Of a stretch of 64,000 nt of DNA, positions 25,980 to 35,009 are shown piece by piece. The position numbers and the translations under genes were made by a program. The stretch's first letter is position 1. Each line of letters opens with the position of its first letter. The notes beneath the pieces are model-generated. The model ran no database searches. It was not told the DNA's origin and saw only the letters and a list, made by a program, of their open reading frames with translations. This stretch comes from Paludibacter sp. (GTDB lineage Bacteria; Bacteroidota; Bacteroidia; Bacteroidales; Paludibacteraceae): NCBI GenBank assembly GCA_019163375.1, contig JAFLKK010000007.1, forward strand, positions 345,813 through 409,812, given 5' to 3'.

Positions 25980-27029
25980 CTATGACTTTTTTCTAAACAG
26001 ATGATTTAAATCTACTTTTACACCTACAATACCCCCATAATAAAAGGTTTTGCCTAAGTCGTAGGTTTTTATAGAATTGACATATGTTGAATTAAGCATA
26101 TTGAAAGTAGGCCCGACAAACAGCTTAATGCTACTCCCAAAATAATAGTTTACCTCCGGACGGAACTGTGTAATAACTGTCCTTACACCCAAATCGTAGG
26201 TCTGCCCCGAAAGTAAATTCAGTCTTAAAATATCCAGGTTCAATCCAAGGCGTTTATGCACCTTAAAAGCCGCACCCACACCGACACCGCTACTTCTGGC
26301 TTTGTCTGCATTTGTTCCAATCGACAATATTGCATAAACGCAAGAAAGTCCGAGGCGAACCGCACCTGCTAACTGTTTACTGTAGGCCGCCACCTCTATT
26401 TCAAAAATACCATGATTCTTTATAAATTGACCAAAGCCCCTATTATCTTGAACTGGCAATGGTTTATCGGAGGCCAACAAAACAGGAGTTGCGGCAACAG
26501 CACTTGCGGGTTGAGAAACAACGGCTACTGTATCCGCTTGCTGAACTTCAACAATTGGGTCGGGATGAACGACCGGTTTGCTTTCCGCGACGATGGGCTT
26601 TAGCTTCGTACTATCAACAATAACGATTGGCTCAGCCTTTATCGGCTCCGCAATTGATTTTACGCTAACAGGGACGACTACAACCTTTTTTTCGGGAATT
26701 TCTTTCACCACCGTTGAAACCCTTTGCAAAACAATGAACTTATCCTTGAAACGAAACTGAATATTTTTGGGGAGCAGTTTTTGAAGTGCCGCACTCAAGC
26801 TGCAATTAAGTCCGGTTGGCACAGTGATAATTTGCTTATCATTAATCATTACAGGATCATACGAAAAAACACAAGCAGTTTGTGTGCTTATGTTTTTTAG
26901 CAATTTACTCATTACCACCTGACCGGCTGAAATGTGTACCGTTTTCCCGGAATACACCGACTTACCGAACAACGAGAACGGAGCTATCAGAAAGAAAATG
27001 GCTATAAAATGGCGTGTAAATTTAGTCAT
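25980..27029 (-). CDS. STN-domain protein with a predicted outer-membrane barrel
   Basis: The 349-residue protein has a signal peptide (residues 1-22), then an STN domain (about 25-105: GQVVMSKLLKNISTQTACVF and KNIQFRFKDKFIVLQ). A Val/Pro/Lys-rich linker (110-200) follows, and then about 150 residues with alternating beta strands that look like a small outer-membrane barrel (GVGVGAAFKVHKRLGLNLD). STN domains of TonB-dependent receptors relay signals to FecR proteins. Here the STN is joined to a barrel, with no SusC-like transporter. It starts 4 bases after the FecR gene and ends that operon. Confidence 0.8.
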   Translation of the reverse strand: MTKFTRHFIAIFFLIAPFSLFGKSVYSGKTVHISAGQVVMSKLLKNISTQTACVFSYDPVMINDKQIITVPTGLNCSLSAALQKLLPKNIQFRFKDKFIVLQRVSTVVKEIPEKKVVVVPVSVKSIAEPIKAEPIVIVDSTKLKPIVAESKPVVHPDPIVEVQQADTVAVVSQPASAVAATPVLLASDKPLPVQDNRGFGQFIKNHGIFEIEVAAYSKQLAGAVRLGLSCVYAILSIGTNADKARSSGVGVGAAFKVHKRLGLNLDILRLNLLSGQTYDLGVRTVITQFRPEVNYYFGSSIKLFVGPTFNMLNSTYVNSIKTYDLGKTFYYGGIVGVKVDLNHLFRKKS

Positions 27030-27033
27030 TCAA

Positions 27034-28029
27034 TCAATTAAATTTTTTATTGCTAAAGAAATAAGCATTGTTGCTTTTCTCCATATTTAAATCCAGCGTT
27101 TCGGCTATGACCTGAAGTACCATGTCCAAATCTTCACCTTCGAATTTCACGGTTATCTGACGGCTGGCAATTTGCTTCTCTCGTAGGTTGATGGACACGC
27201 CATACGCCTTACTGATAATATCAAAAGCCTCGGAAAGCTGAATCTCTCTGAAATTGACGCGCAACGAACCCGAACTTTGCTTTTCCAAGGCCGGTTCCAA
27301 AACAGTAAAACACTTTGTTTTCTTATTGTAAATACCTGTATTATTGGCACCAAGCATCAATCCTTTATCTTTCTTCGTGTAAAAATGCACCTGACCTTCG
27401 TTTACCTTCACACTCACCATATTGCTATCTTTGTAAGCCGAAACTTCAAATACGGTTCCAATATCCTCAATAATAATCTCATCAGCGCACACCTGTAAAG
27501 TTCCCTTGCCGGCATGACCCACTTTAAAAGTCGCTTTACCATCAATGTGAATGGTGCGGGATCTCTTTCCGTAATTGGAACTGTAGGTAATTTTACTGTT
27601 CTCTGCCAATTTGATATTGGTTTGATCGGACAAGGTATTCTGTTTTGGAGCAAGTTGAGTGGCAAAAACCACTTCGTGCTCGGCAAAGAAAAATTTCCAA
27701 ACAGAAACAGAAAGTACCATGATAATGGCGATACTTGCCGCACGAAACATCCACTGTTTTGTAAATGGGCTACTTTTCGGTGCCAGAACCGGCTCTTTTT
27801 CCTGCATAGACATATACGCACTGAACGACTTTTTGGCCCGTTCTACATTTACTTTTGGCATATCACCAGGTGCAACTGCGCCCAACTTGGCATAAAGCGA
27901 AGTCATTTCGTCGAAATAAGCCTCATTTTCGGTAGATGACGAAAGCCATTGTTCTATAGCTTCCATATCTTTTGCGGAAGCATTGCCTCCAAAATAGTTG
28001 GCTAATAAAATGTCAATATCCTTTTTCAT
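27034..28029 (-). CDS. FecR-family anti-sigma factor
   Basis: The 331-residue single-pass membrane protein should hold the neighbouring ECF sigma factor inactive and receive a signal from the STN protein. The N-terminal cytosolic part has the conserved YFGGNASAKDMEAIEQWL. A membrane segment lies at residues 90-110 (FRAASIAIIMVLSVSVWKFF). The periplasmic FecR domain follows (about 120-230), and the C-terminal DUF4974-like part holds LRVNFREIQLSEAFDIISKA. It lies 7 bases after the sigma gene. Confidence 0.93.
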   Translation of the reverse strand: MKKDIDILLANYFGGNASAKDMEAIEQWLSSSTENEAYFDEMTSLYAKLGAVAPGDMPKVNVERAKKSFSAYMSMQEKEPVLAPKSSPFTKQWMFRAASIAIIMVLSVSVWKFFFAEHEVVFATQLAPKQNTLSDQTNIKLAENSKITYSSNYGKRSRTIHIDGKATFKVGHAGKGTLQVCADEIIIEDIGTVFEVSAYKDSNMVSVKVNEGQVHFYTKKDKGLMLGANNTGIYNKKTKCFTVLEPALEKQSSGSLRVNFREIQLSEAFDIISKAYGVSINLREKQIASRQITVKFEGEDLDMVLQVIAETLDLNMEKSNNAYFFSNKKFN

Positions 28030-28036
28030 GGCCGTA

Positions 28037-28597
28037 CTATTTTATTAGTTGAATAAGTAAACATAATGATAAAAAATCTTTCAATTCAACCCTGAGCAGC
28101 TTGAGCGCCTTCGAAATATGATTCTCTACTGTATTGGTTGAAATGTCTAGTTGCGTTGCTATTTCGGAATATGATAACTGTTCTATCCTGCTCATTTCGA
28201 ACACCCGCCTGCATTGCGGTGGAAGTGCCTCGAGCGCTTTACTAATGGCCGTTTGTAATTCATTAGTTGCCAAATGCTCATTTACAGCATCCGTCGAGCT
28301 GTTCATTGTTGAAATATAAGTCAGATTATGCTCCTTATGACTTGTTTGCTGATGAACAACATTCAGGCAATCGTTATGAACAATGCGATACAAATATGAA
28401 TTTATCGAACTCTGAATATTCAGAGTTTCGCGCTGATCCCATAGCTTACAAAACGTTTTCTGAACAACATCCTCCGCATCGTCAATATCCCTCAAAATTG
28501 AATACGCATATCTGCAAAGCGGCTCGTACCATTTATCAAATAGCTGCTCGTATGCTATGTGACTTCCCTTACGCAATGCCTTTATCGTCTCTATCAT
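28037..28597 (-). CDS. ECF sigma factor (FecI-like, Bacteroidetes type)
   Basis: The 186-residue sigma-70 has region 2 (YEPLCRYAYSILRDIDDAED, near residues 22-42) and region 4 (SRIEQLSYSEIATQLDISTN, near 138-160) with an intact helix-turn-helix. It heads the sigma-FecR-STN operon. Targets usually include the sigma operon itself and a nearby outer-membrane gene. The divergent M6 protease gene, 294 bases away, is the obvious candidate, but no shared promoter motif was found by eye. Confidence 0.95.
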   Translation of the reverse strand: MIETIKALRKGSHIAYEQLFDKWYEPLCRYAYSILRDIDDAEDVVQKTFCKLWDQRETLNIQSSINSYLYRIVHNDCLNVVHQQTSHKEHNLTYISTMNSSTDAVNEHLATNELQTAISKALEALPPQCRRVFEMSRIEQLSYSEIATQLDISTNTVENHISKALKLLRVELKDFLSLCLLIQLIK

Positions 28598-28628
28598 GCT
28601 AATGAATAAAAATGTAACTTTCTCCCGA

Positions 28629-28636
28629 CAAAGGTA
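28629..28636 (-). promoter_or_regulatory. -7 element TACCTTTG before the ECF sigma gene
   Basis: An exact TAnnTTTG match on the minus strand, 31 bases upstream of the sigma gene start. Confidence 0.6.
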
Positions 28637-28842
28637 TAAATTCTATTGAAATCTCCAATTGCAATAGTTCATCTCCATAGTTATGACAATTGAAATAAAT
28701 ACTACCACTATATGTAGCAATAAATTTAGGTGTTAAATAAATCAGAGCCGTTTTTTCTGCATTCTCCTTCTTCTTCAAAAGAGCAGAAAAAAAATATTTT
28801 AAATATCTCTGAAAAGAAAAAAACAATATCAAAAAATATCAT

Positions 28843-28850
28843 TACATTTG
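28843..28850 (+). promoter_or_regulatory. -7 element TACATTTG before the M6 protease gene
   Basis: An exact TAnnTTTG match 41 bases upstream of the ATG at 28892. It supports that start over the earlier in-frame ATG at 28730. Confidence 0.6.
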
Positions 28851-28891
28851 TCTGCATATTCAAAAATGTCACACAAATACACCGATTTCGT

Positions 28892-31150
28892 ATGAACAAC
28901 CGCATCCTCTTCGCATTGTGTTTCTTTCTATTTCAATTGTCATTAAGTCCCGTCCTAGCTGTAAAAGCATATCCCTACCCCATTACCATAACCCAACCCG
29001 ATGGAACCCAACTAACAATTCGGTTACACGGAGATGAATATCACGATTACAAAACTACTGAGGATGGTTTCATTTTAAAAGCTAATGCCAAGGGCTTTCT
29101 GACTTATGCCACTATAAATGCACTGGGCGAAACCATTGAAAGCAAAGTAATTGCCCGTGACATTGACAAACGAACAGCAGAAGACATCGAATTTCTAAGC
29201 ACTGCTCCTACCAGCGAGTCACCTGTGGTAGCACAACAAAGTGCCAGACAAAGAGTTAAAGCGCAGCGAATCTCAACAGTTGCACGAATACCTTTCCCAA
29301 AAGTGGGCAACGTAAAAACGCTGGTTATTCTTGTCAGCTTCTCCGATCTAAACTACGTAACTCCAACCCCACAAGCGGCTTTCAACAGCATGTTTAACAC
29401 CGTAGGATACAGTGCCAACAGAGGCACCGGGTCGGTACGCGATTATTTCATGGCAAGTTCGTATGGTAAGTTCACGCCAAACTTCGACGTAGTAGGACCT
29501 TATGTACTGCCTAACAGCCAGATATATTATGGAGCCGACAGCTTATCAAAAAAAGATGTTCGAATCGAACAAATGGTCATCGATGCATGCACGCAAGCTT
29601 CTGCAAATGGAATTGATTTTGCTCAATACGATACAAACAATGATGGTTATGTTGATAATGTAAGTATCATATATGCCGGGCAAAGTCAGGCCGAGGGCGG
29701 GGGTGCAAATAGCCTCTGGCCACTAACCTCCAGTTTATCGAACCCTGCCATTAGTTTCAACGGTAAATTAATTTCAGGATTTACCTGTGTCTCCGAATTG
29801 AAATATGGAGTGGGAACAACCATGTCCAGCGTTGGAGTGTTTTGCCACGAGTTTGGACATGTACTCGGACTGCCCGATTACTACAACACTTTTAATAGTA
29901 ATTACACACTGGACAAATGGGACATTATGGACGTAGGATCCTACCTCAATCTTAGTTGTACACCCCCTACTTACTCAACCTACGATCGCTTTTATTTAGG
30001 TTATTTCACACCACAGGAAATCAACAACACTTCAAATGTAACCTTATTACCCATTTATCAAGGGAGCACAACACCGGCGAACACCAACAATCAGGCTTTT
30101 CTTTTTTCAGCTACAGCTCATAATCTAAATGGAGGAAGCCCAAATCCGAAAGAGTTTTTCATGGTGGAGTATCGCAAAAAAACAGGTTGGGACAGCTATT
30201 TACCACTGGAAGGAATGCTTATCTGGCACATTGATTACGACCAGACAGCTTGGAATACGAATGGGGTAAACAGCTATACAGAACCCCTACAAACATCCGG
30301 TAGCCATATGCGAGTGTATTTGCAACCTTCTTCGGGATCAATCACAACACCGGGAACTGCATTCAAATCGGGCAACTTTACTCCATTTTCATGGTCGGGC
30401 ACAGACATAAACCGAGCCATCGCGGGCATAACTACAACAGCCGACAGCATTACTTTTAAGTTTATGCCGACGCGTATTCTCGCCACAGGCAACCTTACCC
30501 GATTTTTTACAAAACTTGGCACACCAACGGAAGTACAAAGCATAAACCTGGCAGGCTATAGCTTAACCGGAGATGTGCAAATCAACTTAGCGGATGGTGT
30601 TCACTTTGAAATGAAGCTTCCTTCAGAAAACACCTGGAGCAAAAGCCTTAGTCTCACTCCTGCAAATGGTCTTGTAAATACTGCGATTCAATTGCGCTAC
30701 AACCCGTATCTTAATGGAAACCAAACTGACCAATTAATCATTTCGGGTGCAGGCGTTCCGGATATAAATTTCAACATTAGTGGCATTTCCACTGTACCGG
30801 TTAATCCGCCAACTATTTATATCGGAAAAGTTGAAAATTCATTACGGTTTGATGAAACAGCAATAAATACAACAGAAGCGAAGACACTGAATATCAAAAC
30901 CACTTATGTCAGCAGCGATTTGACTGTTGCATTAACCGGAAGCGACGCGGCGTTTTTCAGTACTTCGGCGCAAGCTAATATCATACCAAAGGATATTGCA
31001 AACAGTGTTGACGGCTTCAACGTCACTGTTAACTACAAGCCTACCAGACATGGACAACACAAAGCCACCCTCACCATCTCCGGCGGCGGATTGCCAAACA
31101 GAATAATATCACTTAGTGGCAATGGCACAAAAAATAATTGCGATAGATAA
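28892..31150 (+). CDS. secreted M6-family metalloprotease
   Basis: The ATG at 28892 starts a signal peptide (MNNRILFALCFFLFQLSLSP), so the 752-residue form is preferred. The M6 (immune inhibitor A-like) catalytic domain holds the zinc motif HEFGHVLGLPD near residue 318 (HExxHxxGxxD). An N-terminal propeptide-like region (about 25-130) ends before the catalytic domain. Two Ig-like repeats of about 100 residues fill the C-terminus (about 530-745), each ending in a GxxxPxxxxxISG-type strand. No type IX secretion tail is clear, so export beyond the periplasm is uncertain. A terminator follows. The sigma/FecR operon is divergent. Confidence 0.9.
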   Translation: MNNRILFALCFFLFQLSLSPVLAVKAYPYPITITQPDGTQLTIRLHGDEYHDYKTTEDGFILKANAKGFLTYATINALGETIESKVIARDIDKRTAEDIEFLSTAPTSESPVVAQQSARQRVKAQRISTVARIPFPKVGNVKTLVILVSFSDLNYVTPTPQAAFNSMFNTVGYSANRGTGSVRDYFMASSYGKFTPNFDVVGPYVLPNSQIYYGADSLSKKDVRIEQMVIDACTQASANGIDFAQYDTNNDGYVDNVSIIYAGQSQAEGGGANSLWPLTSSLSNPAISFNGKLISGFTCVSELKYGVGTTMSSVGVFCHEFGHVLGLPDYYNTFNSNYTLDKWDIMDVGSYLNLSCTPPTYSTYDRFYLGYFTPQEINNTSNVTLLPIYQGSTTPANTNNQAFLFSATAHNLNGGSPNPKEFFMVEYRKKTGWDSYLPLEGMLIWHIDYDQTAWNTNGVNSYTEPLQTSGSHMRVYLQPSSGSITTPGTAFKSGNFTPFSWSGTDINRAIAGITTTADSITFKFMPTRILATGNLTRFFTKLGTPTEVQSINLAGYSLTGDVQINLADGVHFEMKLPSENTWSKSLSLTPANGLVNTAIQLRYNPYLNGNQTDQLIISGAGVPDINFNISGISTVPVNPPTIYIGKVENSLRFDETAINTTEAKTLNIKTTYVSSDLTVALTGSDAAFFSTSAQANIIPKDIANSVDGFNVTVNYKPTRHGQHKATLTISGGGLPNRIISLSGNGTKNNCDR

Positions 31151-31173
31151 ATTTAGTGCTCGTTTTAGGTCAC

Positions 31174-31206
31174 AAAAAAAGAAGAACGAACGTTCTTCTT
31201 TTTTTG
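31174..31206. terminator. bidirectional terminator
   Basis: AAAAAAAGAAGAAC and GTTCTTCTTTTTTT form a stem around a 4-base loop. It lies between the converging protease gene and outer-membrane protein gene and can act in both directions. Confidence 0.85.
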
Positions 31207-31225
31207 TATTACAAATCAATATCTA

Positions 31226-31900
31226 TTAAAATATTCTATACGCCAGCGTAAATGAAATTCCCACTAATACATCATTCCTTTTGGAAGTTATTGGATGATA
31301 ACCATCTAGATAATCGTTAGACGAATAATGAAATTCGAGCTCCGTACCAATTGATACCTGATCGGTAAGATAATACCTATACCCTCCTCCCATTAATGCC
31401 ACACCCGAAGTATTATTTGGGCGACCTTGCGGCGACCCAACCGGGAATTTTACATTGCTATTCAATACGCCAAGTCCGGCAAATCCGTAAAGTGTGTTCG
31501 GTGTATTTTTATCGTATTTTAGTCCGAAACGAACTGCATATTCACCACGCACAGACAATTCGAGCGTTTTTGAGTTATAAGAGTAATAGCCATCTTTATG
31601 TACATTGTGGTTTTTATCTGCTCCCGAATAATCGCCATAATGGAAAGTCGCTTTATAGCCGAAATTTGATGGGAACGTATTTCTAAACCCGAAACTTGCA
31701 CTATAATTATGATAACCCTGCACCAATGTTTGCTTAAACAATGAACCGGCAGCATCGCTATAGCAATACGCCGGGCCAAAAGAAGCTGTGAACTCCCCCG
31801 AAGTTTTGTGCCTATGCCGAATTAACCCGTTTCGATGAACGGCATGTACTTGCTGAAACATCAGCATACAAGAGAGTAAGCAAAAAAGGATTTTTCTCAT
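31226..31900 (-). CDS. outer-membrane beta-barrel protein
   Basis: The start at 31900 (MRKILFCLLSCMLMFQQVHA) gives a normal signal peptide; upstream codons to 31948 do not. The 224-residue protein has about eight amphipathic strands (for example YHNYSASFGFRNTFPSNFGY, LYGFAGLGVLNSNVKF and GGYRYYLTDQVSIGTELEFH) and ends in YRIF, the terminal-Phe signal of barrels. It resembles porin-family OMP domains of Bacteroidetes. Function is unknown. It lies 65 bases after the nucleoside kinase gene. Confidence 0.82.
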   Translation of the reverse strand: MRKILFCLLSCMLMFQQVHAVHRNGLIRHRHKTSGEFTASFGPAYCYSDAAGSLFKQTLVQGYHNYSASFGFRNTFPSNFGYKATFHYGDYSGADKNHNVHKDGYYSYNSKTLELSVRGEYAVRFGLKYDKNTPNTLYGFAGLGVLNSNVKFPVGSPQGRPNNTSGVALMGGGYRYYLTDQVSIGTELEFHYSSNDYLDGYHPITSKRNDVLVGISFTLAYRIF

Positions 31901-31965
31901 GTCGCAGGTAAAAAATGAAACAATGGCAATATCTATTCTTTGAACCAATCTGGAAATAAAACTGC

Positions 31966-33642
31966 TTAATATCTAAAACTACTACCTCCAACAAACTCTC
32001 TCAATAAAGAAGTAGGTGGAATTTCGCGATCGTGAATCGGCACAAAATAATTCAGGAACTTCATCATACGGTGCGTTTCGGTATATTCATCACAATATTT
32101 TGGCACTTCGGCCAAAATAGGTTCGGCATGTCGTTTCAGTACTGCGAGTTCAAACAGCAGAGCCGAATTGAACATCACATCGGCATTTTCCTGATAGGGG
32201 AAAATCCACTTTTCCTCTCCACGGCGTACACTCGCCCAACGGGCTATTGTTTCACGTGCCGAGTAATTACGGAATCGATAATCGCGAATAATTCTACGCA
32301 GCAAACGCGTATCGGCAGTCGGAATCCAGTTATGATTGTCAATTGAAATAGTTGTCAACGCAGAAACATATACTTTAAATACCGTTTCGGGGGGTATGCC
32401 GGGAATCAACTCAGGGTTCAGCGCATGAATTCCTTCCATTACCAATACGCTATCGCTACTTAATTTCAGCATTTCTCCCTTTGCTTTGCGTTTTCCATCT
32501 TCAAAATTGAAGGTCGGAATTTCAACTTCTTCACCATTTAATAATTGCTTCATATGTTGATTAAACAAAGGCAAGTCCAGCGCATGCAAGTGTTCAAAAT
32601 CCCATTCGCCATTTTCATCCAGAGGCGTATCGTCTCGATTCACAAAATAATTATCCAACGACAGCACCACGGGCTTCAATCCACTCACCATAAGCTGAAT
32701 AGAAAGGCGCTTGCTAAACGTTGTTTTGCCCGACGACGACGGTCCGGAGACAAGTACAAAACGTACTTTTTGTCCGCGTTGAGCAATCATATCGGCAATG
32801 GAAGCCACTTTCTTTTCGTGTAATGCTTCCGAAACTTTTATCAGGTTAAACGACTGGTTGTTCCGACAGGCAACGTTGAATTCGCCCACATTATTGAGAT
32901 TCATAATCTTATTCCAACCCAGGTATTCTTTAAAAATATCAAACATTTTGGGCGAAAAGGTCATTGGCTCCAACTCAAAGGGATTTTCCCTGTTTGGAAC
33001 TTGTAGCAGTAAGCCGTCGTAATAACTTATCAAATCAAACACTCCCAAATAATTCGTCGATGGCAGAAGCACCCCATTGTAATAGTCGATAAAGTCATCA
33101 ATTCTAAAAAAACGACAATACGGGTTTCCAAGCGTCTCAAATAAGGCCAGTTTATCTGCCTGAAACGAACGACTTCCAAACATATCCTTCACTTCCGAAG
33201 TTTGTTTTTCTTCGCAATAGATTCGTTTCCCTTGTTCAATAATCAATTTTACCCGCTCTTTAATTTGAGAAATAATGTCGGCCGTCAACGGTTGATTCAA
33301 GTTATCAAGTGTGCAGTAATATCCTTTGGAAATGGGGTGCTCAATACGAAGGATGGCTTGTGGAAATAGCTCCGCGATGGCCTTGGAGAGTACCATACTC
33401 AAACTTCGCACATATACCCGCATGCCCGAGGGTGTGCTTAAATCAATAAAATCAATATCTTTAGGCTTATAGACCAAGAAATTCAAATCCTCCACTTTAT
33501 AATTTACACGAGCCGCAACCACTTGATATTTCAGCTCAATTTTCAGCTCATTATAAATTTCAATTACTGAAGTACCTAGTGGGTATGTATGATATGATTT
33601 TGTGTTTTTACAGAAGATAGTGACCAATTTGTCCATGCTCAA
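31966..33642 (-). CDS. nucleoside kinase with N-terminal TGS domain
   Basis: The 558-residue protein fuses a TGS-like domain (residues 1-65), a threonyl-tRNA-synthetase-editing-like segment (about 66-200) and a uridine kinase domain (about 280-500). The P-loop is GPSSSGKTTFSKRL (near residue 303), with the phosphoribulokinase/uridine kinase motif DNYF after it. Fused proteins of this layout are widespread in Bacteroidetes and usually annotated as nucleoside or uridine kinases. The TGS role is not known. There is an in-frame ATG two codons later, so the exact start is open. It is cytosolic. Confidence 0.88.
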   Translation of the reverse strand: MSMDKLVTIFCKNTKSYHTYPLGTSVIEIYNELKIELKYQVVAARVNYKVEDLNFLVYKPKDIDFIDLSTPSGMRVYVRSLSMVLSKAIAELFPQAILRIEHPISKGYYCTLDNLNQPLTADIISQIKERVKLIIEQGKRIYCEEKQTSEVKDMFGSRSFQADKLALFETLGNPYCRFFRIDDFIDYYNGVLLPSTNYLGVFDLISYYDGLLLQVPNRENPFELEPMTFSPKMFDIFKEYLGWNKIMNLNNVGEFNVACRNNQSFNLIKVSEALHEKKVASIADMIAQRGQKVRFVLVSGPSSSGKTTFSKRLSIQLMVSGLKPVVLSLDNYFVNRDDTPLDENGEWDFEHLHALDLPLFNQHMKQLLNGEEVEIPTFNFEDGKRKAKGEMLKLSSDSVLVMEGIHALNPELIPGIPPETVFKVYVSALTTISIDNHNWIPTADTRLLRRIIRDYRFRNYSARETIARWASVRRGEEKWIFPYQENADVMFNSALLFELAVLKRHAEPILAEVPKYCDEYTETHRMMKFLNYFVPIHDREIPPTSLLREFVGGSSFRY

Positions 33643-33708
33643 TTAAATATAAATTACGTAAATAATAATCGGCTGTAAAATTACATTATTTTTTTTAATT
33701 GTAATTAT

Positions 33709-33739
33709 TTGAGTGTCTCTTAATTTTGAATTACTTTTG
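33709..33739 (+). promoter_or_regulatory. promoter of argD (TTG, 20 bases, TACTTTTG)
   Basis: TTG at 33709-33711 and TACTTTTG at 33732-33739 match the Bacteroidetes -33/-7 pattern with a 20-base spacer. The -7 is 84 bases upstream of the chosen ATG. Confidence 0.65.
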
Positions 33740-33823
33740 TAGCAAATTTTCATGGAATTGAGAACATACTTAGTGTTCGCATTTTTTATGAATATTTATC
33801 TCAAACTCAAAATAATAGACTCT

Positions 33824-34954
33824 ATGAATTTATTTAATGTTTACCCACTTTTTGACATCGAAATAGCAAAAGGAATTGGCTGCAGAACCTACGACAATCA
33901 TGGTATCGAATACCTCGATTTATACGGTGGACATGCCGTAATATCTATTGGCCATTCGCATCCATACTACGTTCAGAAACTAACTCAACAGTTGGAAAAA
34001 TTGGTTTTTTACTCCAATTCGGTTCAGAATAAATTACAGGTTGAATTGGCCGATAAGCTGGGTAAACTATCAGGATACGAAGATTATTCGCTTTTCCTGA
34101 TCAACTCGGGTGCCGAAGCTAACGAAAATGCACTGAAACTGGCATCGTTTCATACCGGAAGAAAAAAAGTTATTTCGTTCAATAAAAGCTTTCACGGACG
34201 TACATCAGCCGCAGTAAGAGTTACCGACAATCCTAAAATTGTAGCTCCGATAAACGAAGGTTTTGATGTTGACTTCTTTGCTTTAAACGACATTGATTCC
34301 GTACGCAAATCACTACAAAAGAAAGATGTTTGTGCTGTAATCATCGAAGGAATTCAGGGAATCGGAGGCATTCGCACACCCGATCCTTATTTTTTGAAAG
34401 CATTGAGCCAAGAATGTAAAGAAACAGGCACCATACTTATTTTGGATGAAATTCAATCAGGATACGGACGTAGCGGCAAGTTCTTTGCCCACCAACATGC
34501 TGATATTCGTCCGGACATCATCACTGTAGCTAAAGGTATGGGAAATGGATTCCCAATTGGAGGTGTGCTTATCAGCCCGCTGTTCGAAGCATCGCACGGT
34601 ATGCTGGGCACTACTTTTGGCGGCAGCCATTTGGCTTGCACGGCCGCCATTGCCGTGCTCGATATTATGAAAGTGGAAAAACTAATGGAAAATACCGAGA
34701 AAGTTGGAAACTACTTAATCGAAGAACTAAACAAAATTCCTCAAATAAAAGAAGTAAGAGGTACCGGACTTATTATCGGTATCGAATTTGAACAACCGGT
34801 AAAAGAAATTCGCAGTAAATTACTTTTTGACAAGAAAATATTTACCGGCGTTAGCGGACTGAACACGATCAGATTACTGCCACCGCTTTGTCTATCTTTA
34901 TCAGATGCTAAATCTTTTATCGACAGCCTGAAAGAAGTTATTCAAACACTGTAA
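33824..34954 (+). CDS. argD: acetylornithine aminotransferase (class III)
   Basis: The 376-residue PLP enzyme should convert N-acetylglutamate semialdehyde to N-acetylornithine in arginine synthesis. The start MNLFNVYPLFDIEIAKG matches Bacteroidetes ArgD N-termini; the earlier ATG at 33752 adds a hydrophobic tail that is not family-like. LINSGAEANENA (near residue 100) and LILDEIQSGYGRSGKF (near 208) bind PLP, and the Schiff-base Lys lies in ITVAKGMGNGFP (near 236). Other class III aminotransferases share these motifs, so the substrate is set by overall similarity. No other arg genes are near. Confidence 0.88.
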   Translation: MNLFNVYPLFDIEIAKGIGCRTYDNHGIEYLDLYGGHAVISIGHSHPYYVQKLTQQLEKLVFYSNSVQNKLQVELADKLGKLSGYEDYSLFLINSGAEANENALKLASFHTGRKKVISFNKSFHGRTSAAVRVTDNPKIVAPINEGFDVDFFALNDIDSVRKSLQKKDVCAVIIEGIQGIGGIRTPDPYFLKALSQECKETGTILILDEIQSGYGRSGKFFAHQHADIRPDIITVAKGMGNGFPIGGVLISPLFEASHGMLGTTFGGSHLACTAAIAVLDIMKVEKLMENTEKVGNYLIEELNKIPQIKEVRGTGLIIGIEFEQPVKEIRSKLLFDKKIFTGVSGLNTIRLLPPLCLSLSDAKSFIDSLKEVIQTL

Positions 34955-34972
34955 CAATCCAACAACATATAC

Positions 34973-35009
34973 ATTACGCCTTATAATATCAAGTATTATA
35001 GGGCGTAAT
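34973..35009. terminator. bidirectional terminator
   Basis: ATTACGCC-x-TATAAT pairs with ATTATA-x-GGCGTAAT around a short loop, with T-rich sequence on one side. It lies between the convergent argD and SDR genes and touches the SDR stop codon. Confidence 0.75.
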
